NCBI GenBank assembly: GCA_965197665.1
Contig: CBDANO010000005.1
Location: 372,001 to 436,000, forward strand
DNA length: 64,000 bases
Direction of reading: 5' to 3'
From: CBDANO01 sp965197665
Lineage (GTDB): Bacteria > Chloroflexota > Dehalococcoidia > Lucifugimonadales > UBA3495
In this document: positions 24,008 through 32,885 of the stretch, piece after piece
How positions within the stretch are numbered: the stretch's first letter is position 1
Layout: each line of letters starts with the position of its first letter
Made by a program: the position numbers and the translations under genes
Notes under the pieces: generated by a model
What the model saw: the letters and a program-made list of their open reading frames with translations, nothing else
Databases searched by the model: none
What the model was told of the DNA's origin: nothing

Positions 24008-24733
24008 TTATCGCTTGATAATCAACAGGGAGAAGTAATCGAAGTCTTCCTCCGACAACTGGTGGATGTTCTGCACGACTTCTTCCTTTTGGGTGGTGGC
24101 GCGGCGGACGTAGATTGCTTTACCCGCCAAGCCGAGTTTTTCGAGGTTGGCCAGGGCCTCCAGCAGGGTACGGTTCACTTCCATCAATACCGTGGTGTCA
24201 TAGCTGGTAATGGCTTCCCGCAGGTCGTCGATACCGTATACGGCGGGCAGGATCGCCAGCCGTTGTCCGTGGGTAGCTAGAGGCACTCCGGCGCTGGCCG
24301 CCGCTGCCATAACTGAAGACACACCCGGTATGACTTCGATTTCTAAGTGGGGGAAATCCTCGCGCACCCATCCCAACAAGTAGGAGAACTCGCTGTAGAG
24401 CATGGGGTCGCCTTCGGTGATGAAAGCCACGTCCTGCCCTTCGTGCAAACGGCTGCCGATTCGGGCCGCGGCATCCCGCCAAGTCTCCTCGCTCACCGGC
24501 GTATCGTCGGAGGGTACGACTATGTTGAGGAATTCCGGTACCGGCTCCACCAAGAAATCTCGTACCACTCTCAGGGCGTAGCTCTCACGTCCGTCATCGA
24601 GTTGAGTGAAGCAAATGACTCCCACCCGCTGCAAAAACCTGCGGGCCTTAACGGTCAGCAATTCGGGGTCTCCGGGCCCTACCCCGACGCCATAAAGACG
24701 GCCGTATTGCTTGCTATTGCTCTGAGTCCCCAT
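24008..24733 (-). CDS. cobI: Precorrin-2 C20-methyltransferase (CobI/CbiL)
   Basis: A 241-residue SAM-dependent methyltransferase of the tetrapyrrole family, for cobalamin corrin-ring synthesis. Seen are the N-terminal YGVGVGPGDPELLTVKARRFL, AFITEGDPMLYSEFSYLL with the GDP signature, and PHLEIEVIPGVSSVMAAAASAGVPLATHGQRLAILP, which is typical of the C20 enzyme. The start ATG has AGGAG upstream. It stands alone, 88 bases downstream of leuS, with no other cob/cbi gene in the window; the rest of the pathway must be elsewhere. Two cobalamin-binding-type radical SAM homologues are encoded in the same window. Confidence 0.9.
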   Translation of the reverse strand: MGTQSNSKQYGRLYGVGVGPGDPELLTVKARRFLQRVGVICFTQLDDGRESYALRVVRDFLVEPVPEFLNIVVPSDDTPVSEETWRDAAARIGSRLHEGQDVAFITEGDPMLYSEFSYLLGWVREDFPHLEIEVIPGVSSVMAAAASAGVPLATHGQRLAILPAVYGIDDLREAITSYDTTVLMEVNRTLLEALANLEKLGLAGKAIYVRRATTQKEEVVQNIHQLSEEDFDYFSLLIIKR

Positions 24734-24820
24734 TCGGCTCCTGATATGAAGTCCTTAGCTGAGTCGCCGCTCGCCCGGAGTTCGCCGCCGAGTCATTCCC
24801 GCCGGCGCCGCCCCGGTCCT

Positions 24821-27298
24821 TCAGGTCACCACTACGTTCACCAACCGCCCCGGGACGAAGACGGTCTTGCTTACGGCCTTACCTTCGGTATAGGTCTTGA
24901 CCCGGGGGCTGGTCAGGGCCAATTTCCGCGCCGCTTCCTCCTCGATGTCCGCGGGAACTTCCAGCCGGTCGCGCACCTTGCCGTTGACCTGCACCACCAA
25001 GGTTATCGTCTGGTCAGCCGCCAGATCATCGTCCCAACCGGGGAACCGTTGCTGGTGAATGCTGTACCGGCGCCCGGTACGCTCCCAGAGCTCTTCGGCA
25101 ATGTGCGGCGCGAAGGGGGCCAACATCAAAAGAAACTTTTCGGTGGCCTCTCGCCATGTGCCGGAATCTACGCTGGCCTCGGCCCACACCCGGTTCAGAT
25201 GGTTTGACAACTCCATCAGGGCCGCTATGGCCGTGTTGAATTTGAACCGGTCCAAATCGTTGTAACACTTTCGGACGGTGTGGTGGAGGAGGCGCGAAGT
25301 TTCCCTCACCGCCCGCGGGTCTACTTGCCCTCCAGCCAAGTCCGCGGGGTCGCGGACTACCAGGTCCCATACCCGGTTGAGCCACCGGGCCATGCCGTTG
25401 ATGCCCACGTCGCTCCAAGGCCCGCCTTGGTCCCAAGGGCCGATGAACATCAGGAAGCAGCGAACGGCGTCGGCGCCCAACTGCTTCACCACTTCGTCGG
25501 GGTTCACTACGTTGCCCCGGCTCTTGCTCATCTTCTCGTGGTCTTCCCCTAGGATGACGCCTTGGTTGAACAAGCGAAGAAAGGGTTCCTCGAACTCCGC
25601 CATGCCTATGTCGAACAACACCTTAACGAAGAAGCGGGAGTACATCAGGTGCATGACAGCGTGCTCGGCGCCTCCGGTGTACTGGTCCACCGGCAACCAG
25701 CCCTTGGCAGCCGAGGGTTCGACGGGGCCTCCGTCATAGCTGGGGCTGAGGTAGCGCATCATGTACCAGGAAGAGTCCATGAAGGTGTCCATGGTATCGG
25801 TCTCGCGGTACCCGGCTCCGCCGCATTGGGGGCAGGACGTATTCACGAACTCGGAGTTGGAGGCTAGGGGCGATTTGCCGGTAGGGGTGAAGTCGGCGTC
25901 GGGCGGCAGCAAGATGGGAAGGTCCTCTTCCGGCACCGGAACAGCGCCGCACCCGTCACAGTAGACGATGGGTATGGGGGTACCCCAGTACCGCTGACGT
26001 GAGATAAGCCAGTCCCGCAGACGGTAGGACACGGCGCGCTTGCCCCAACCGCGCCTTGCCACGTCGTCGGTGATCGCTTCCACGCCCTCCTCATTGGTCA
26101 TGCCCTCATAGCGGCCCGAATTCGTCATGAACCCATCGCCCAAATAGGCTTCGGTCAAGTCGCTGCCGTCCCAAGACAACGGGGCGACGACGATGCGAAC
26201 GGGGAGGCCGTACTTCCGGGCGAAGACGAAGTCCCTGGAGTCGTGGGCCGGGACGCCCATTACCGCTCCGGTGCCGTATGTCAAGAGCACATAGTCTCCG
26301 GTGAACAGTGGCACTCTCTCTCCGCTAAGGCGGTTTACGGCGTAGGAACCCAAGAAGACGCCGGTCTTTTCGGTCTCGGTGGAAAGCCGGTCGATCTCCG
26401 AAGTCCCGCGGGCCTGATCGATGTAAGCCTCCACCGCCGGACGCTGCTCCTCGGTGGTCAGCTTGGGTACCAGGGGATGCTCCGGGGCCAGTACCAAGAA
26501 GGTAACGCCGAATATAGTATCGATGCGGGTTGTGAAGGTGGCGATTTCTTTCTCTTCGAGACCCAAGTGAGAGATGTCGAAGCTGATCTCGACGCCCTCG
26601 CTCCGGCCGATCCAGTTGGTCTGCATGGTTAGGATTTTTTCCGGCCAGTCCACTAGACCGCTGAAATCGAGCAATCTTTCTGCATAATCGGTGATTCGGA
26701 AGAACCATTGCTCAAGATCGCGGCGAGTGACGCTGGCGTTGCATCGCTCGCAAGCGCCGTTAACCACTTGCTCATTGGCCAAGACCGTATGGCACGAGGG
26801 GCACCAGACCACCGGCGCCTCGGCACGGTAGGCCAGTCCCCGCTCATAGAATTTCAAAAAGAACCACTGGTTCCACCGGTAGTATTCCGGCGCGGAGCAA
26901 ACAATTTCCCGTTCCCAATCGTAAATTGCTCCGATGGAGCGCAGTTGGCCCCGCATGTTTTCGATATTGGTCATCGTCCAAGTGTAGGGATGGATGCCCC
27001 GGCTGATGGCGGCATTTTCCGCCGGGAGGCCGAACGCATCGAACCCGATGGGATGGAGCACGTTGTACCCTTGCATTCGCCTGAATCGGGCGTGGCAGTC
27101 GGCGGGGGCCATCGCGTACCAGTGGCCGATGTGGAGGTCACCCGATGGGTAGGGGTACATGGTTAACTCATACCAGGCCGGCCTGGGATCATCGTCGTCA
27201 ACCCGGTGGAGGCCGTCGCGGGCCCAGCGTTCTTGCCACTTGCGGTCAACCGTCACCGCGTCGAAACGTAACTCAACTTGCCTTGGACCAGATGTCAT
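24821..27298 (-). CDS. leuS: Leucyl-tRNA synthetase
   Basis: An 825-residue class I synthetase that charges tRNA-Leu. HIGH is at residues 56-59 in GDLHIGHW, and the KMSKS signature occurs in ILGEDHEKMSKSRGN. The CP1 editing insert includes FTTRIDTIFGVTFLVLAPEHP, and the zinc-type cysteine pairs CPSC/CERC are present. The C-terminal anticodon and Leu-specific parts end in ALTSPRVKTYTEGKAVSKTVFVPGRLVNVVV. Length is normal. The start ATG at 27298 has GAGGTGG upstream. I saw no T-box leader in the 5' region. Confidence 0.97.
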   Translation of the reverse strand: MTSGPRQVELRFDAVTVDRKWQERWARDGLHRVDDDDPRPAWYELTMYPYPSGDLHIGHWYAMAPADCHARFRRMQGYNVLHPIGFDAFGLPAENAAISRGIHPYTWTMTNIENMRGQLRSIGAIYDWEREIVCSAPEYYRWNQWFFLKFYERGLAYRAEAPVVWCPSCHTVLANEQVVNGACERCNASVTRRDLEQWFFRITDYAERLLDFSGLVDWPEKILTMQTNWIGRSEGVEISFDISHLGLEEKEIATFTTRIDTIFGVTFLVLAPEHPLVPKLTTEEQRPAVEAYIDQARGTSEIDRLSTETEKTGVFLGSYAVNRLSGERVPLFTGDYVLLTYGTGAVMGVPAHDSRDFVFARKYGLPVRIVVAPLSWDGSDLTEAYLGDGFMTNSGRYEGMTNEEGVEAITDDVARRGWGKRAVSYRLRDWLISRQRYWGTPIPIVYCDGCGAVPVPEEDLPILLPPDADFTPTGKSPLASNSEFVNTSCPQCGGAGYRETDTMDTFMDSSWYMMRYLSPSYDGGPVEPSAAKGWLPVDQYTGGAEHAVMHLMYSRFFVKVLFDIGMAEFEEPFLRLFNQGVILGEDHEKMSKSRGNVVNPDEVVKQLGADAVRCFLMFIGPWDQGGPWSDVGINGMARWLNRVWDLVVRDPADLAGGQVDPRAVRETSRLLHHTVRKCYNDLDRFKFNTAIAALMELSNHLNRVWAEASVDSGTWREATEKFLLMLAPFAPHIAEELWERTGRRYSIHQQRFPGWDDDLAADQTITLVVQVNGKVRDRLEVPADIEEEAARKLALTSPRVKTYTEGKAVSKTVFVPGRLVNVVVT

Positions 27299-27426
27299 TT
27301 AGGACCACCTCGCTGCCCTGAGCCTGCTCAATATATTAGCATAGATATTTGAGGGCATAGCCGGCCCGCCTCGGCGAGCCGCGTATGCGGGCGCAACCGG
27401 GCCATTTTCAGAGCAATCTCCCATGC

Positions 27427-27489
27427 CGCCTGAGACCGGCCTCTCAAAGAATGAAAACAGCATTTCCCGGGGAATCGAATCTGATTGTC
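27427..27489 (-). repeat. Dispersed intergenic repeat family B, copy 2
   Basis: Read on the minus strand it gives GACAATCAG, GATTCCCCGGGAAATGCT, GTTTTCATTCTTTGAGAGGCC and GGTCTCAGGCGG, colinear with copy 1 at 6378-6450. It lies about 130 bases upstream of leuS. Confidence 0.75.
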
Positions 27490-27620
27490 ATTGACACTGT
27501 CTAGGCAAGAACCTAGAATCCCTGTAGCTAGTCCAACGCTGGCCTCCCGGTCTTCCCACGGGCAGCTTTGCCAGTCTTTCTAAATTAGAATAGAAGCCGA
27601 TTTTGGCAACCCGCTTAATG

Positions 27621-27757
27621 GGTGTTTCAAAAGTCCCTTCTCCCTGGGGAGAAGGTTAAGATGAGGGGAGAGGTCTGAAGGCAACCGAGATGATCCGCGT
27701 CGGGAATCGCCCTCACCCCGCCCTCTCCCACTTGGGAGAGGGACTTTCTCAACGCCT
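27621..27757. repeat. 137-bp MITE-like element with about 45-bp terminal inverted repeats
   Basis: The left end GGTGTTTCAAAAGTCCCTTC continues to about 27667. The right end (27710-27757), read in reverse, gives GGCGTTGAGAAAGTCCCTC and then pairs with the left arm; both arms contain an internal CTCCC...GGGAG foldback. The centre carries no gene. The CCCTCTCCC/GGGAGAGGG pattern resembles dispersed elements seen in many genomes; no target duplication was obvious. Confidence 0.72.
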
Positions 27758-28098
27758 TCTTAGACTTGCTATTGGTTGGCGATTCGAGTACAACCAACGG
27801 TGCGGCAGGCTCCAGCGCCAACGCAGCTAAAGATTGTTGCCGAATACTATCAAGCACGACCTTGACCGGCGCCGTGGTTGACAAGGACGCTTATCTTGCC
27901 CGTATCTTGCAGGTCTCTGATAAGCGTGCACCCCTTGATTCTCCCGCCTCAGGAAACCGTGTATTCCTTCCCTGAGCGCGTAGGCTACGCCCCGCGGCTC
28001 GGCAGCCTTTGGCCTACGGTCAAGGCATTCAAGGCGCCGTTCCTCCCGATGCCGGCGTTACCCGGAGCTTACACCGGGAGCCCTCGCGGAGGTTAGCT

Positions 28099-29544
28099 TT
28101 GGGCCTGGAGCGAAGACAAAGGCCCCGAGATTTCGTAATCCGCCAGCCCAGGCTGAGGGACGTTCGCCCCACTGAGACGGAGACCGCGCCGGCGCGGCGC
28201 GCCAACCGGCTGCAGTCCTCTCCATACATCCTGCTGCTGGGCTTTCTACTGCTCATTCTGGCCGGGGGCTTGCTGTTGGCCCTGCCCATCTCCAATCGCG
28301 ACAGCGGTTTTACCTCGCCGGTCGTGTCCTTCTTTACTTCCATATCCGCCGTTACGGTCACCGGGCACACTGTGGTTGATACCAGTGTCCACTGGAGCAG
28401 GTTCGGACAGGGTGTGATTTTTACCCTGATGCTGGTGGGCGGCCTGGGTTTCATGGCCGTAGCCACCTTCCTCTTGGCCATGATGGGTCAGCGGGCCACT
28501 CTACCCGACCGGCTGGTAATGCGTGAAACCATGGGTGTCAGCAGGATGGAAGGCCTTAGGTCGATCACTGTTGCCATCATATCGGTGATATTTCTTGTCT
28601 ACATAGCTGGAGCTATAGCCATTTTTTGGCGCATGAAAGGACTGGACGGAATGGGCTTGGGCGAGTCCATATGGCAGTCGGCGTTCCTGTCGGTCTCTTC
28701 ATTCAACAACGCCGGGTTTTCCATCCTGCCCGCCGCTCCCTTGGGCAGCGGCTTTACCAGAATGGCCACCGAAGGGATCATCTTGGCGATAATGATGGTC
28801 TTGATCATCCTGGGAGGGATAGGCTGGACGGTCCTCTTGGACATTGTCCGCCATCGTAGATTTGCCCGCCTCAGCCTAGACTCCAAGCTTGTCGTCGTTA
28901 CTAGCTTGAGCCTATGGGCGCTGGGGGCCGGAATTTTTTTCCTTGCCGAGTACTCCAACGACCTGACGATCGGAGGCGCGAGTTGGAGCGACAAGGTAAT
29001 CTCCTCTTTGTTCCACTCTATCAGCGGACGTACCGCGGGGTTCACGGCAGTCGACTTTGGCGAGGTGGCCGGTTTTACCAAGACCATGTTTCCCGGCCTA
29101 ATGTTCATTGGCGGAGCGGCGGGATCGGTGGCCGGGGGGATCAAAGTAGCAACCTTCGCCGTTATCATCACCGCCGTCATATCCTCGGTGCGGGGCAGGT
29201 CCCAAGCCGAGGCCTTCGGGCGGGAAATCTCTCAAATCCAGGTGCTTCGCGCCCTGACGGCAGGGGTCTTGGGGCTGGGAATTGTTCTTATCATGATGGC
29301 GACTCTTACGTTGACCGACCCGAGCATTCCTTTCTTGAACCTGCTATTCGACGCCGTCTCCGCCTTCGGCACCAACGGTTCTTCCACGGGAATCGTGCCG
29401 GATTTGAGCGAGGCGGGAAAAAGCATTTTTATGGTGGCTATGATCATCGGCCGCATCGGACCAATTTCGTTGGCCCTAGCCTTGGCCCCTCGGGAGGAGG
29501 GCACTATATATCACTTTGTTCAGGAAAGAGTTAAAATAGGCTGA
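28099..29544 (+). CDS. trkH: TrkH-type potassium uptake membrane protein
   Basis: An integral membrane potassium-translocating subunit with at least eight hydrophobic segments and Trk/Ktr pore loops, for example VTVTGHTVVD, SSFNNAGFSI, GRTAGFTAVDFG and SAFGTNGSSTGI. The open frame starts at 28009, but the better start is the TTG at 28099: GGAGGT lies five bases upstream, and the excluded leader (rich in Gly, Pro, Arg) does not look native. That gives 481 residues, the usual length. It is followed after 12 bases by a TrkA-type regulator, so this is a Trk/Ktr system. Function depends on the cytoplasmic NAD-binding subunits encoded downstream. Confidence 0.93.
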   Translation: MGLERRQRPRDFVIRQPRLRDVRPTETETAPARRANRLQSSPYILLLGFLLLILAGGLLLALPISNRDSGFTSPVVSFFTSISAVTVTGHTVVDTSVHWSRFGQGVIFTLMLVGGLGFMAVATFLLAMMGQRATLPDRLVMRETMGVSRMEGLRSITVAIISVIFLVYIAGAIAIFWRMKGLDGMGLGESIWQSAFLSVSSFNNAGFSILPAAPLGSGFTRMATEGIILAIMMVLIILGGIGWTVLLDIVRHRRFARLSLDSKLVVVTSLSLWALGAGIFFLAEYSNDLTIGGASWSDKVISSLFHSISGRTAGFTAVDFGEVAGFTKTMFPGLMFIGGAAGSVAGGIKVATFAVIITAVISSVRGRSQAEAFGREISQIQVLRALTAGVLGLGIVLIMMATLTLTDPSIPFLNLLFDAVSAFGTNGSSTGIVPDLSEAGKSIFMVAMIIGRIGPISLALALAPREEGTIYHFVQERVKIG

Positions 29545-29556
29545 GGGAGAGAAGAT

Positions 29557-30282
29557 ATGAAGAAACAGGTATGTGTCATCGGAGCGGGCCGTTTCGGCGC
29601 GGCGATGGCGGAAGAGTTGTACCAATCCGGTCACGACGTTCTGGCCATCGACCACGACGATGCCAAGGTCCAAGGCTTGCTTGGCCGGGTGACTTACGCC
29701 GTAAGGGCCGATGCAACGAATGAGGTCGTCCTAAAGGAGTTGGACGTGGCCGACTTCGACGTGGGAGTCGTGGCTTTAGGCGGCGACACCATCCAGGCCA
29801 GTATCATGATTACTGTCTTGCTGAAGAGCATCGGAGTGCCCTTCGTCATCGCCCGGGCCACCAACGAGTTGCACGGTTCCACGCTAGAACGGGTCGGCGC
29901 CGACCGGGTGGTGTTTCCGGAGATGGAAAGCGCGCGCCGGATTGCCCACGTAAGCTTTAACGCCGGGATCATAGACTACATGACTGTGGTCCCCAACTTT
30001 GGCGTTTGCAAAATGCGCCCGCCCGAAGAGATGTATGGACACACCCTGGAAGAGGCGGGGTTGAGCGGCTCCGATGATAAGCACAAGGTGTCGGTGCTGG
30101 CCATCCGGCGGGGGCGCACTTCCTTCCTTCATCCGGCCAAGGACGAAGAGGTCCGGGCCGGCGACGTATTGATAGTGGCCGGGGCCAACGAGCACATCGG
30201 GCGGCTATACGACCAAGCGAGGCAATTGACGCCGCCCGCGGCGGCCAAATCAAGGGAGTTACAGCAGATCGGCAGCCCGTGA
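29557..30282 (+). CDS. trkA: TrkA-type potassium uptake NAD-binding regulator 1
   Basis: The 241-residue cytoplasmic regulator has a full RCK_N Rossmann domain (VCVIGAGRFGAAMAEELYQSGHDVLAID; ADATNEVVLKELDVADFDVGVVALG) and a C-terminal RCK_C part (VLAIRRGRTSFLHPAKDEEVRAGDVLIVAGANEHIGRL). Such subunits gate the TrkH pore in response to nucleotides (NAD/NADH, ATP or ADP). It lies 12 bases after trkH with GGGAGAGAAG before the ATG, clearly the same transcript. As the gene next to trkH, with a complete RCK_C, it is the most likely direct partner. Confidence 0.94.
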   Translation: MKKQVCVIGAGRFGAAMAEELYQSGHDVLAIDHDDAKVQGLLGRVTYAVRADATNEVVLKELDVADFDVGVVALGGDTIQASIMITVLLKSIGVPFVIARATNELHGSTLERVGADRVVFPEMESARRIAHVSFNAGIIDYMTVVPNFGVCKMRPPEEMYGHTLEEAGLSGSDDKHKVSVLAIRRGRTSFLHPAKDEEVRAGDVLIVAGANEHIGRLYDQARQLTPPAAAKSRELQQIGSP

Positions 30283-30366
30283 CCGCGCCGTCAACTAGCT
30301 CGACCTGGAGCGTCTTTGGCTAAACATGGATGGTTCTCACTCCGGCAACTACCATCGAAACACTTT

Positions 30367-30427
30367 AGTTTCCTCGGAAAATACTGTTTCCACCCTTGGG
30401 AGAGGGCCGGTTTGAAACCGGCCACGC
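30367..30427 (+). repeat. Dispersed intergenic repeat family B, copy 3
   Basis: TTTCCTCGGAAAATACTGTTT then CCACCCTTGGGAGAGGGCCGG, colinear with copy 1. This copy ends in a perfect palindrome GGCCGGTTT-G-AAACCGGCC (30405-30423). Confidence 0.7.
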
Positions 30428-30441
30428 CATAGCCATATAAT
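30412..30441 (+). promoter_or_regulatory. Putative promoter for the stress-protein/trkA genes
   Basis: TTGAAA (30412-30417), 18 bases, TATAAT (30436-30441). The -35 lies inside the palindrome at the end of repeat B copy 3, so the repeat may supply or control this promoter. Transcription would start near 30448, just ahead of the stress-protein gene. Confidence 0.55.
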
Positions 30442-30480
30442 CCCGCGGTGCATTCCAAACTCTACCCTCGGACCAACCTT

Positions 30481-30954
30481 ATGAGCCGACGCCGGGGAAT
30501 GAAACTAAACGCCAGTCGAATCCTGGTCCCGGTCAATGGAGAGCGAGCCAGCGAGCGCACGTTCCGCTGGGCTTGCCAAACCGCCAAGGAGTCGAAAGCG
30601 GAACTCCACGCCGTTTACGTCATAGAAGTCCCTCTTGATCTTTCCATGGAAGCTGAGATGACCGAACACGTGGGCTGTGGAGAGGGCATCCTGGCCAGGA
30701 TTGAAGCCATCGGCTCTGAGGAAAAGTGCAAAAACGTACACGCCAAGATACTGAAAGCGCGGCGGGCCGGGCCGGCCATAGTGATGGAAACGGAGCATCA
30801 CAACGTGGACGCGGTCATCATGGGAATTCCCTACAGGCGCCGGTTCGGGGCCTGCAACTTGGGGAACACGGCAAACTACATTTTTCACAACGCGACCTGC
30901 CAAGTAATATTTTGGCGGGACTCAGCAGCCGCAGCTGATCGGGCGAGAGATTAG
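30481..30954 (+). CDS. Universal stress protein (UspA family)
   Basis: 157 residues from the ATG at 30481; a GTG at 30448 and an ATG at 30499 are alternatives and none has a clear SD. The predicted transcript start near 30448 argues against the GTG. The UspA fold is seen as ASRILVPVNGERASERTFRWACQTAKESKAELHAVYVIEV at the start and HHNVDAVIMGIPYRRRFGACNLGNTANYIFHNATCQVIFW at the end. The ATP-type GxxG(9)GS motif is degenerate, so nucleotide binding is uncertain. It sits between two TrkA-type genes, four bases before the second, so it is likely part of potassium or osmotic homeostasis (inference). Confidence 0.8.
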   Translation: MSRRRGMKLNASRILVPVNGERASERTFRWACQTAKESKAELHAVYVIEVPLDLSMEAEMTEHVGCGEGILARIEAIGSEEKCKNVHAKILKARRAGPAIVMETEHHNVDAVIMGIPYRRRFGACNLGNTANYIFHNATCQVIFWRDSAAAADRARD

Positions 30955-30958
30955 GCGC

Positions 30959-31360
30959 ATGGACGTACTAATCTTAGGGTGCAACCATTTGACCACCAGC
31001 TTGGCGCAGAGCTTTTCCGAGTACGGCCACCGGGTCACCATACTATCCGACAACCGGGAGTGCTTGGAACAAGTAGCCGACGATTTCCCGGTGGAAGTTA
31101 TTTTCACCGCGGAGCCCCTGATGCAAGACTACTTGCAACAAGGGGGAGTCGCCACCACCGGCGTCTTCTTGGCTATGTCCAGCGACGACCATCTCAACGC
31201 GCTGACCGCCCAAATCGCGCAGCACATTTTCCACGTTCCAAAGGTTGTTTGCCACGTCAACGATCCCCAGCTACAGGTCCTTTATTCAGGGCTTGGGCTG
31301 GAAGTAGTGGGTTACTCCGTCGGCCTTCTCCAGGACATCCGCCAAACTATCGAACGATGA
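30959..31360 (+). CDS. Single RCK_N (TrkA-N) domain protein
   Basis: The 133-residue protein is one Rossmann domain only: MDVLILGCNHLTTSLAQSFSEYGHRVTILSDNRECLEQV. The first Gly-rich turn is GCNHLT rather than GxGxxG, so dinucleotide binding may be weak or altered. It ends at DIRQTIER without an RCK_C domain. It is four bases after the stress-protein gene and 12 before a complete TrkA-type gene. It may assemble with that neighbour as a hetero-oligomeric gating ring (inference). Confidence 0.82.
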   Translation: MDVLILGCNHLTTSLAQSFSEYGHRVTILSDNRECLEQVADDFPVEVIFTAEPLMQDYLQQGGVATTGVFLAMSSDDHLNALTAQIAQHIFHVPKVVCHVNDPQLQVLYSGLGLEVVGYSVGLLQDIRQTIER

Positions 31361-31372
31361 AGCGAGGCCCCC

Positions 31373-32032
31373 ATGTACATGGTCATAGTGGGCTGTAGCG
31401 ATATCGGGTACTATCTGACCAAGTCGCTCCTGGCCTCCGGCCACGAGGTTATGGCAATCGAGAAAAATCGGGACAGGTGCCAACTCCTGAACGACGAGTT
31501 GGGGAGCGTGGCAATGCAGGGAGACGGTACCGACGAGCACGTGCTACAGCAGGCCGGGATAACCCGGGCCGACGTTCTGGTGGCGGTAACCAGCCGCGAC
31601 CAGACCAATCTAGCGATTTGCCAAATGGCCAAGCACATGTTCCGGGTGCCTCGCACCATGGCCCTGATCAGGGACCCCAAGAACGAGCCGATATTCCACG
31701 TTTTGGGCGTAGACGTAGTGGTCAACGCCGTGCACCAGATTTTGGAAAGTTTCGAAGAGGGTGTACCCGGCCGACCCTTGCTTCACCTGATGGACTTGAA
31801 GATCCAAGGAATGGAGTTGGTTAGCGTGTCCCTGCCCGAATACTCAGGAGTACTGGGAAAGCGCATAAAGGAGGTGGAGTTGCCTCCCAACAGCTTCATA
31901 TCTCTGGTGGTGAAGAAAAACATCGCGCAACTCCCCACCGACGGGTTGATACTGGAAGCCGACGATGAGCTGGTCGCGGTGACTCGGACCGGGGACGAGC
32001 AGACCCTGTACGACATTCTGACCGGGTTCTGA
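31373..32032 (+). CDS. TrkA-type potassium uptake NAD-binding regulator 2
   Basis: The 219 residues comprise RCK_N (MYMVIVGCSDIGYYLTKSLLASGHEVMAIEKNRDRC; GDGTDEHVLQQAGITRADVLVAVTSRDQTN) and RCK_C (GMELVSVSLPEYSGVLGKRIKEVELPPNSFISLVVK, ending ADDELVAVTRTGDEQTLYDILTGF). The first loop reads GCSDIG rather than the canonical GxGxxG. With the RCK_N-only gene 12 bases upstream it makes a second regulator pair besides the trkA next to trkH. It lies 19 bases before pheA. Confidence 0.9.
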   Translation: MYMVIVGCSDIGYYLTKSLLASGHEVMAIEKNRDRCQLLNDELGSVAMQGDGTDEHVLQQAGITRADVLVAVTSRDQTNLAICQMAKHMFRVPRTMALIRDPKNEPIFHVLGVDVVVNAVHQILESFEEGVPGRPLLHLMDLKIQGMELVSVSLPEYSGVLGKRIKEVELPPNSFISLVVKKNIAQLPTDGLILEADDELVAVTRTGDEQTLYDILTGF

Positions 32033-32051
32033 CCGGAATAGAGAGACGACC

Positions 32052-32885
32052 ATGCGTTTGGCCTACTTTGGCCCACCCGGCACCTACTCTGAAGAAGCCG
32101 CCTTCCTGTACGGTCCCCGCGCCGTGCTCCAGCCGTTCCCCACGATAGCCGCCGTCGGCCTAGCCGTATTGGCCGAGATAGCCGATAAGGGGGTCGTCCC
32201 CATCGAAAACAGCCTGGAAGGCGCGGTGACCTTCACCCTCGATCTCCTGATCAAGGAGCCGGGCCTGTCAATCTGCAACGAAGTCGTCATACCGATTAAT
32301 CACTGCCTCATGGGCGAAGCCGGTGCCCGAGTCACCGACATCCAAGTGATATACTCCCACCCGCAGTCGCTGGCCCAGTGCCGGGAATTTTTGGAACGGT
32401 GTTTTCCCGACGCTCAGCAGATGGCTTCGTTGAGCAACTCGGCCGCGGTGGCAGACATGAAGAAAAGCGGCGTGCCGGCGGCGGCCATAGCACCCGCACG
32501 CGCCGCTGAGTTGTACGGCGCGGAAATTCTTGGCCGTAACATCCAGGACGCGGCAAACAACGTTACCAGGTTTGCCGTGCTGGCCCGGGAAGACCACCCG
32601 CCGACCGGTGACGATAAGACGTCCATCTGCTTCTCCTTCGAGCGGGACGTGCCCGGCGCCCTGTACCAGTGCCTGGGGGAGTTCGCCAAGCGCAGCATCA
32701 ACCTGGCTAAGGTAGAGTCTCGCCCCACGAAACAATCGTTAGGCGAGTACATCTTCTTGATGGACTGCGAGGGGCACCGCCGAGACCCGACGGTGAATGA
32801 AGCTCTGGAGGCCCTGGGCCGTTCAGTCAGCACGCTGAAGGTCTTGGGGTCTTACCCTCGGTGGAGAGGCGAGAGGCAAGAATGA
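32052..32885 (+). CDS. pheA: Prephenate dehydratase
   Basis: A 277-residue monofunctional prephenate dehydratase (phenylalanine synthesis: prephenate to phenylpyruvate) with a C-terminal ACT regulatory domain. Catalytic part: MRLAYFGPPGTYSEEAAFLY, GVVPIENSLEGAVTFTLDLL, and NVTRFAVLAREDH with the TRF motif. ACT part: KTSICFSFERDVPGALYQCLGEFAKRSINLAKVESRPTK (the ESRP motif binds Phe for feedback control). It lies 19 bases after the second TrkA-type regulator, an unexpected operon partner. No chorismate mutase domain is fused. Confidence 0.96.
   Translation: MRLAYFGPPGTYSEEAAFLYGPRAVLQPFPTIAAVGLAVLAEIADKGVVPIENSLEGAVTFTLDLLIKEPGLSICNEVVIPINHCLMGEAGARVTDIQVIYSHPQSLAQCREFLERCFPDAQQMASLSNSAAVADMKKSGVPAAAIAPARAAELYGAEILGRNIQDAANNVTRFAVLAREDHPPTGDDKTSICFSFERDVPGALYQCLGEFAKRSINLAKVESRPTKQSLGEYIFLMDCEGHRRDPTVNEALEALGRSVSTLKVLGSYPRWRGERQE

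Larger units (their letters stand above)
27299..28098. other. 800-base intergenic region between divergent leuS and trkH
   Basis: No protein gene is supported. The region holds repeat family B copy 2 (27427-27489), a 137-base inverted-repeat element (27621-27757), and close to trkH a stretch (about 27970-28090) with GTAGGC/GCCTAC pairing that could be a structured leader. I could not fit it to a known riboswitch. No good promoter was placed with confidence. Confidence 0.5.

Noticed and set aside
27970..28090. A c-di-AMP (ydaO) or other riboswitch before trkH
   Set aside because: Some pairing (GTAGGC/GCCTAC) is present but the conserved cores of known potassium-linked riboswitches could not be placed.
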